DNA of 7,539 nt from Candidatus Omnitrophota bacterium (GTDB lineage Bacteria; Omnitrophota; Gorgyraeia; B26-G9): assembly GCA_003645745.1 (NCBI GenBank), contig QNCH01000070.1, forward strand, positions 1 to 7,539. Direction: 5' to 3'. The notes under the pieces are model-generated. The model saw only the letters and a list, made by a program, of their open reading frames with translations. It did no database searches and was not told the origin of the DNA. Position 1 is the first letter of the stretch. Every line of letters starts with the position of its first letter. A program made the translations under genes and the position numbers. Of the stretch, positions 5,900 to 7,539 are shown piece by piece.

Positions 5900-6400
5900 A
5901 TGGAACCTGTGATTTATTTTGCGGCAATTATTTTGTGCAGTTTAGTGTTAATCGTGTGTTTTTATTTTATTATGCGCAGGAGTTTTGGCACGCAAAGCGA
6001 ATTGAAAGCAGGCTTGCGGCCTAAAGTTGATGTTCAGGATATTTATAAATTAAACCAGCTAAGAGATATGGATATTAAAAATTTAGAGGTGCAGATTACA
6101 ACATTAATTGATGAGTTAAAATTAACTTCTGAGCATATCTTGCAAAAAATTACGGATAAAGAAGAAGCAGTTAATTTATTGATCAAAGAAGCGGATTGGA
6201 AAATTAAAGATTTAAACAACGCGTTAAATAATCGCCAGCAGGAATTGACCCCTAATCTGCGTAAAAATGTTTTTAATACTAAATTCAGCAGAGTATTCAA
6301 ATTATATGACCAGGGTTTAAGTATTGACGCAATAGCTAAGGAAATGAAAATGGCAAAAGGTAAGGTAGAACTGATTTTTAATTTAAAAAATAAGCTTTAG
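5900..6400 (+). CDS. SwrB-like membrane-anchored coiled-coil protein with C-terminal HTH-like motif
   Basis: The 166-aa product has one hydrophobic N-terminal segment (about 4-25) followed by RR, suggesting a cytoplasm-facing single-pass anchor. A charged, probably coiled-coil region covers about 50-115. The C-terminal motif (about 128-166) reads FKLYDQGLSIDAIAKEMKMA then KGKVELIFNL. That arrangement, including the LYDQGxSxxxIAKxxxxxKGxVELI pattern, recalls Bacillus subtilis SwrB (also about 167 aa, encoded at the end of the fla/che operon and needed for efficient flagellar assembly) and related DUF families such as DUF6115/DUF2802. The match is by memory of architecture and motif, not by alignment. 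The gene starts 26 bases after cheB and precedes a FliK-like gene, so a role in flagellar export or assembly fits. A DNA-binding role for the HTH-like end is less likely given the membrane anchor. Confidence 0.72.
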   Translation: MEPVIYFAAIILCSLVLIVCFYFIMRRSFGTQSELKAGLRPKVDVQDIYKLNQLRDMDIKNLEVQITTLIDELKLTSEHILQKITDKEEAVNLLIKEADWKIKDLNNALNNRQQELTPNLRKNVFNTKFSRVFKLYDQGLSIDAIAKEMKMAKGKVELIFNLKNKL

Positions 6401-6433
6401 AACAAAATGAAAAAATAAATAATCATAACAAAC

Positions 6434-6453
6434 GGACAGGTCACGACCTGTCC
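6434..6453. repeat. Perfect 9-bp palindrome, possible terminator or dispersed repeat
   Basis: The arms GGACAGGTC (6434-6442) and GACCTGTCC (6445-6453) are separated by AC. In RNA this would give an 8-bp stem with a CACG loop. It follows the SwrB-like gene by 33 bases and could end its transcript, but only a broken T-rich tract (TTACATATTTTAATT) follows, so an intrinsic terminator is uncertain. It is GC-rich against its surroundings and symmetric on both strands, which also fits a small dispersed palindromic repeat. Confidence 0.5.
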
Positions 6454-6501
6454 TTACATATTTTAATTCTCCCCATATTTTGCAGCTGAGTATATGTTAA
6501 A

Positions 6502-7536
6502 ATGCGCGCTTTAAACAAGGTTACTACAAACAAGCAGTTAGTTTTAACTGTTTCAAAAAAAGATTTTTCCAGTTTTGTGAAAGATTTAAATGCTGGAGAT
6601 ATCCTTAAAGGAAGGGTTATTGCTGATTTTGGCTTGAATAAATATTTGCTTAACCTTAGAGGTTATAATGTAGTTGCTTCTTCTGCGAATAAATTGCGTA
6701 AAGGTACTATCCAGGGCAAAGTAATTCAATTCAGCCCTAAACTAATTTTTAAATTGATATTTGACGAATCTAAACAAATATTTAATCCTGTTCCAGGAAC
6801 AAATGAATTTTCTGATTTATTGCTTTATTGCTCTATTGTTCCCAGCATAAGCAGGAGTTTAGTTAATTTACAAGCTCTTCTTATCCCTCTGTCTAATTGT
6901 ACCCCAGAGGTAGAAAAAATTTGTTTGGCAATAGATAAAATGGTGTTAGTAAAACACGATCCTGCAATATCTATTAACCAGATACAACAATTAATTTCCG
7001 GCCAAAATCAACAAATATTAAAAGAAAATATTTTTGTATTTTCAAAAGAACAGAATGTCTCTACGCGCGCAAAATTATTTGCCGTGCAAAATCTTTTCAA
7101 TGATTTGTTGAAAAATTTAGAAGCACAGCATTATTTTAATTTAAAACTAAATGATCTGCTTAATTTTTGGTACGCGCAATGGCTTTTACAGGGCAATAAA
7201 GATTGTGAATTAAAGATATATTCTGAAAAGAAAAATATTAATAGCTCAGAAAAACAAATTAAAATAGTCTTTTTATTGCAAATGCCTAAGATTGGTAAAA
7301 TAAGGATTATTTTAAGTGTTTGCCGGGAGGTTATAAATTTAGAGTTTATTGTTAAGGATAATTTTGTTAAAGATTATCTGGAAAAACAGGCCCATTGCTT
7401 ACCTAATTTTTTTAAATCTACAGGATATTGTTTAGGGAGAGTCGTTTGTTTTGTAGAAACTGATGCTGATTTAGCCAAACAGATGCTTTATTCTTTTACT
7501 TTAAATGATTTGCAAAGTATAAATACTTTTGCTTAA
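6502..7536 (+). CDS. FliK-like flagellar hook-length control family protein (probable)
   Basis: The 344-aa product has no signal peptide or membrane segment. Residues about 31-87 look like a small beta-rich domain (GDILKGRVIADFGLNKYLL, then LRKGTIQGKVI). About 100-230 is mainly helical. Residues about 252-319 resemble the FliK C-terminal fold: a strand, MPKIGKIRIILSV, INLEFIVKDNFVKDYLEKQA, then LPNFFKSTGY and a final strand. In FliK this region contacts the export switch protein FlhB when the hook reaches its set length. The protein lacks the long Gln/Pro-rich ruler region of classical FliK. It may be a FliK-related protein of the type found beside FlhB-like genes, but the next gene is outside the window. 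The start at ATG 6502 has no clear ribosome binding site. The stop at 7534-7536 shows the gene is complete. Confidence 0.62.
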   Translation: MRALNKVTTNKQLVLTVSKKDFSSFVKDLNAGDILKGRVIADFGLNKYLLNLRGYNVVASSANKLRKGTIQGKVIQFSPKLIFKLIFDESKQIFNPVPGTNEFSDLLLYCSIVPSISRSLVNLQALLIPLSNCTPEVEKICLAIDKMVLVKHDPAISINQIQQLISGQNQQILKENIFVFSKEQNVSTRAKLFAVQNLFNDLLKNLEAQHYFNLKLNDLLNFWYAQWLLQGNKDCELKIYSEKKNINSSEKQIKIVFLLQMPKIGKIRIILSVCREVINLEFIVKDNFVKDYLEKQAHCLPNFFKSTGYCLGRVVCFVETDADLAKQMLYSFTLNDLQSINTFA

Positions 7537-7539
7537 GGG

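Overview
The window is an AT-rich stretch of a chemotaxis/flagellar gene cluster, with all genes on the + strand. In order it carries cheA, a cheD-receiver fusion, cheR, a second cheD-like gene, cheB, a SwrB-like membrane/coiled-coil protein and a FliK-like protein. No gene is cut by the right edge (the last stop is 3 bases before the end). The left edge may hold the last codons of an upstream gene. Low GC, the presence of cheD, and SwrB-like and FliK-like flagellar neighbours suggest a flagellated bacterium outside the Proteobacteria, perhaps an uncultured low-GC lineage such as Omnitrophota or Elusimicrobiota. That placement is a guess from style, not a search result.

Layout: bases 1-258 hold a possible upstream gene end and the first copy of a palindromic mobile repeat. 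Bases 259-1827 encode a CheA that stops right after its ATPase domain. Bases 1828-2000 hold a second, shortened repeat copy. Bases 2001-2936 encode CheD fused to a CheB-type receiver. Bases 2937-3216 hold a third, full-length copy and an orphan repeat end. Bases 3217-4599 encode CheR and a divergent CheD, 6 bases apart. Bases 4600-4814 hold a fourth copy in inverted orientation. Bases 4815-6400 encode full-length CheB and the SwrB-like protein. Bases 6401-6501 hold a short perfect palindrome, and 6502-7536 encode the FliK-like protein.

Function: CheA would phosphorylate the receiver of CheB (methylesterase) and probably the receiver attached to CheD (deamidase). CheR adds the methyl groups that CheB removes, so most of the window is the adaptation arm of a chemosensory pathway. 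No cheW, cheY, cheC or receptor gene is present here. Three oddities stand out. CheA lacks the CheW-like P5 domain. One CheD carries a receiver that looks like a truncated CheB. The other CheD has Gly where the catalytic Cys should be.

The most striking non-coding signal is a family of four MITE-like elements with about 26-base terminal inverted repeats beginning TATACTCAAACG. They fill four intergenic gaps, have compensatory changes in their central stem, and place the same TTGAGTATA end just upstream of the next gene.
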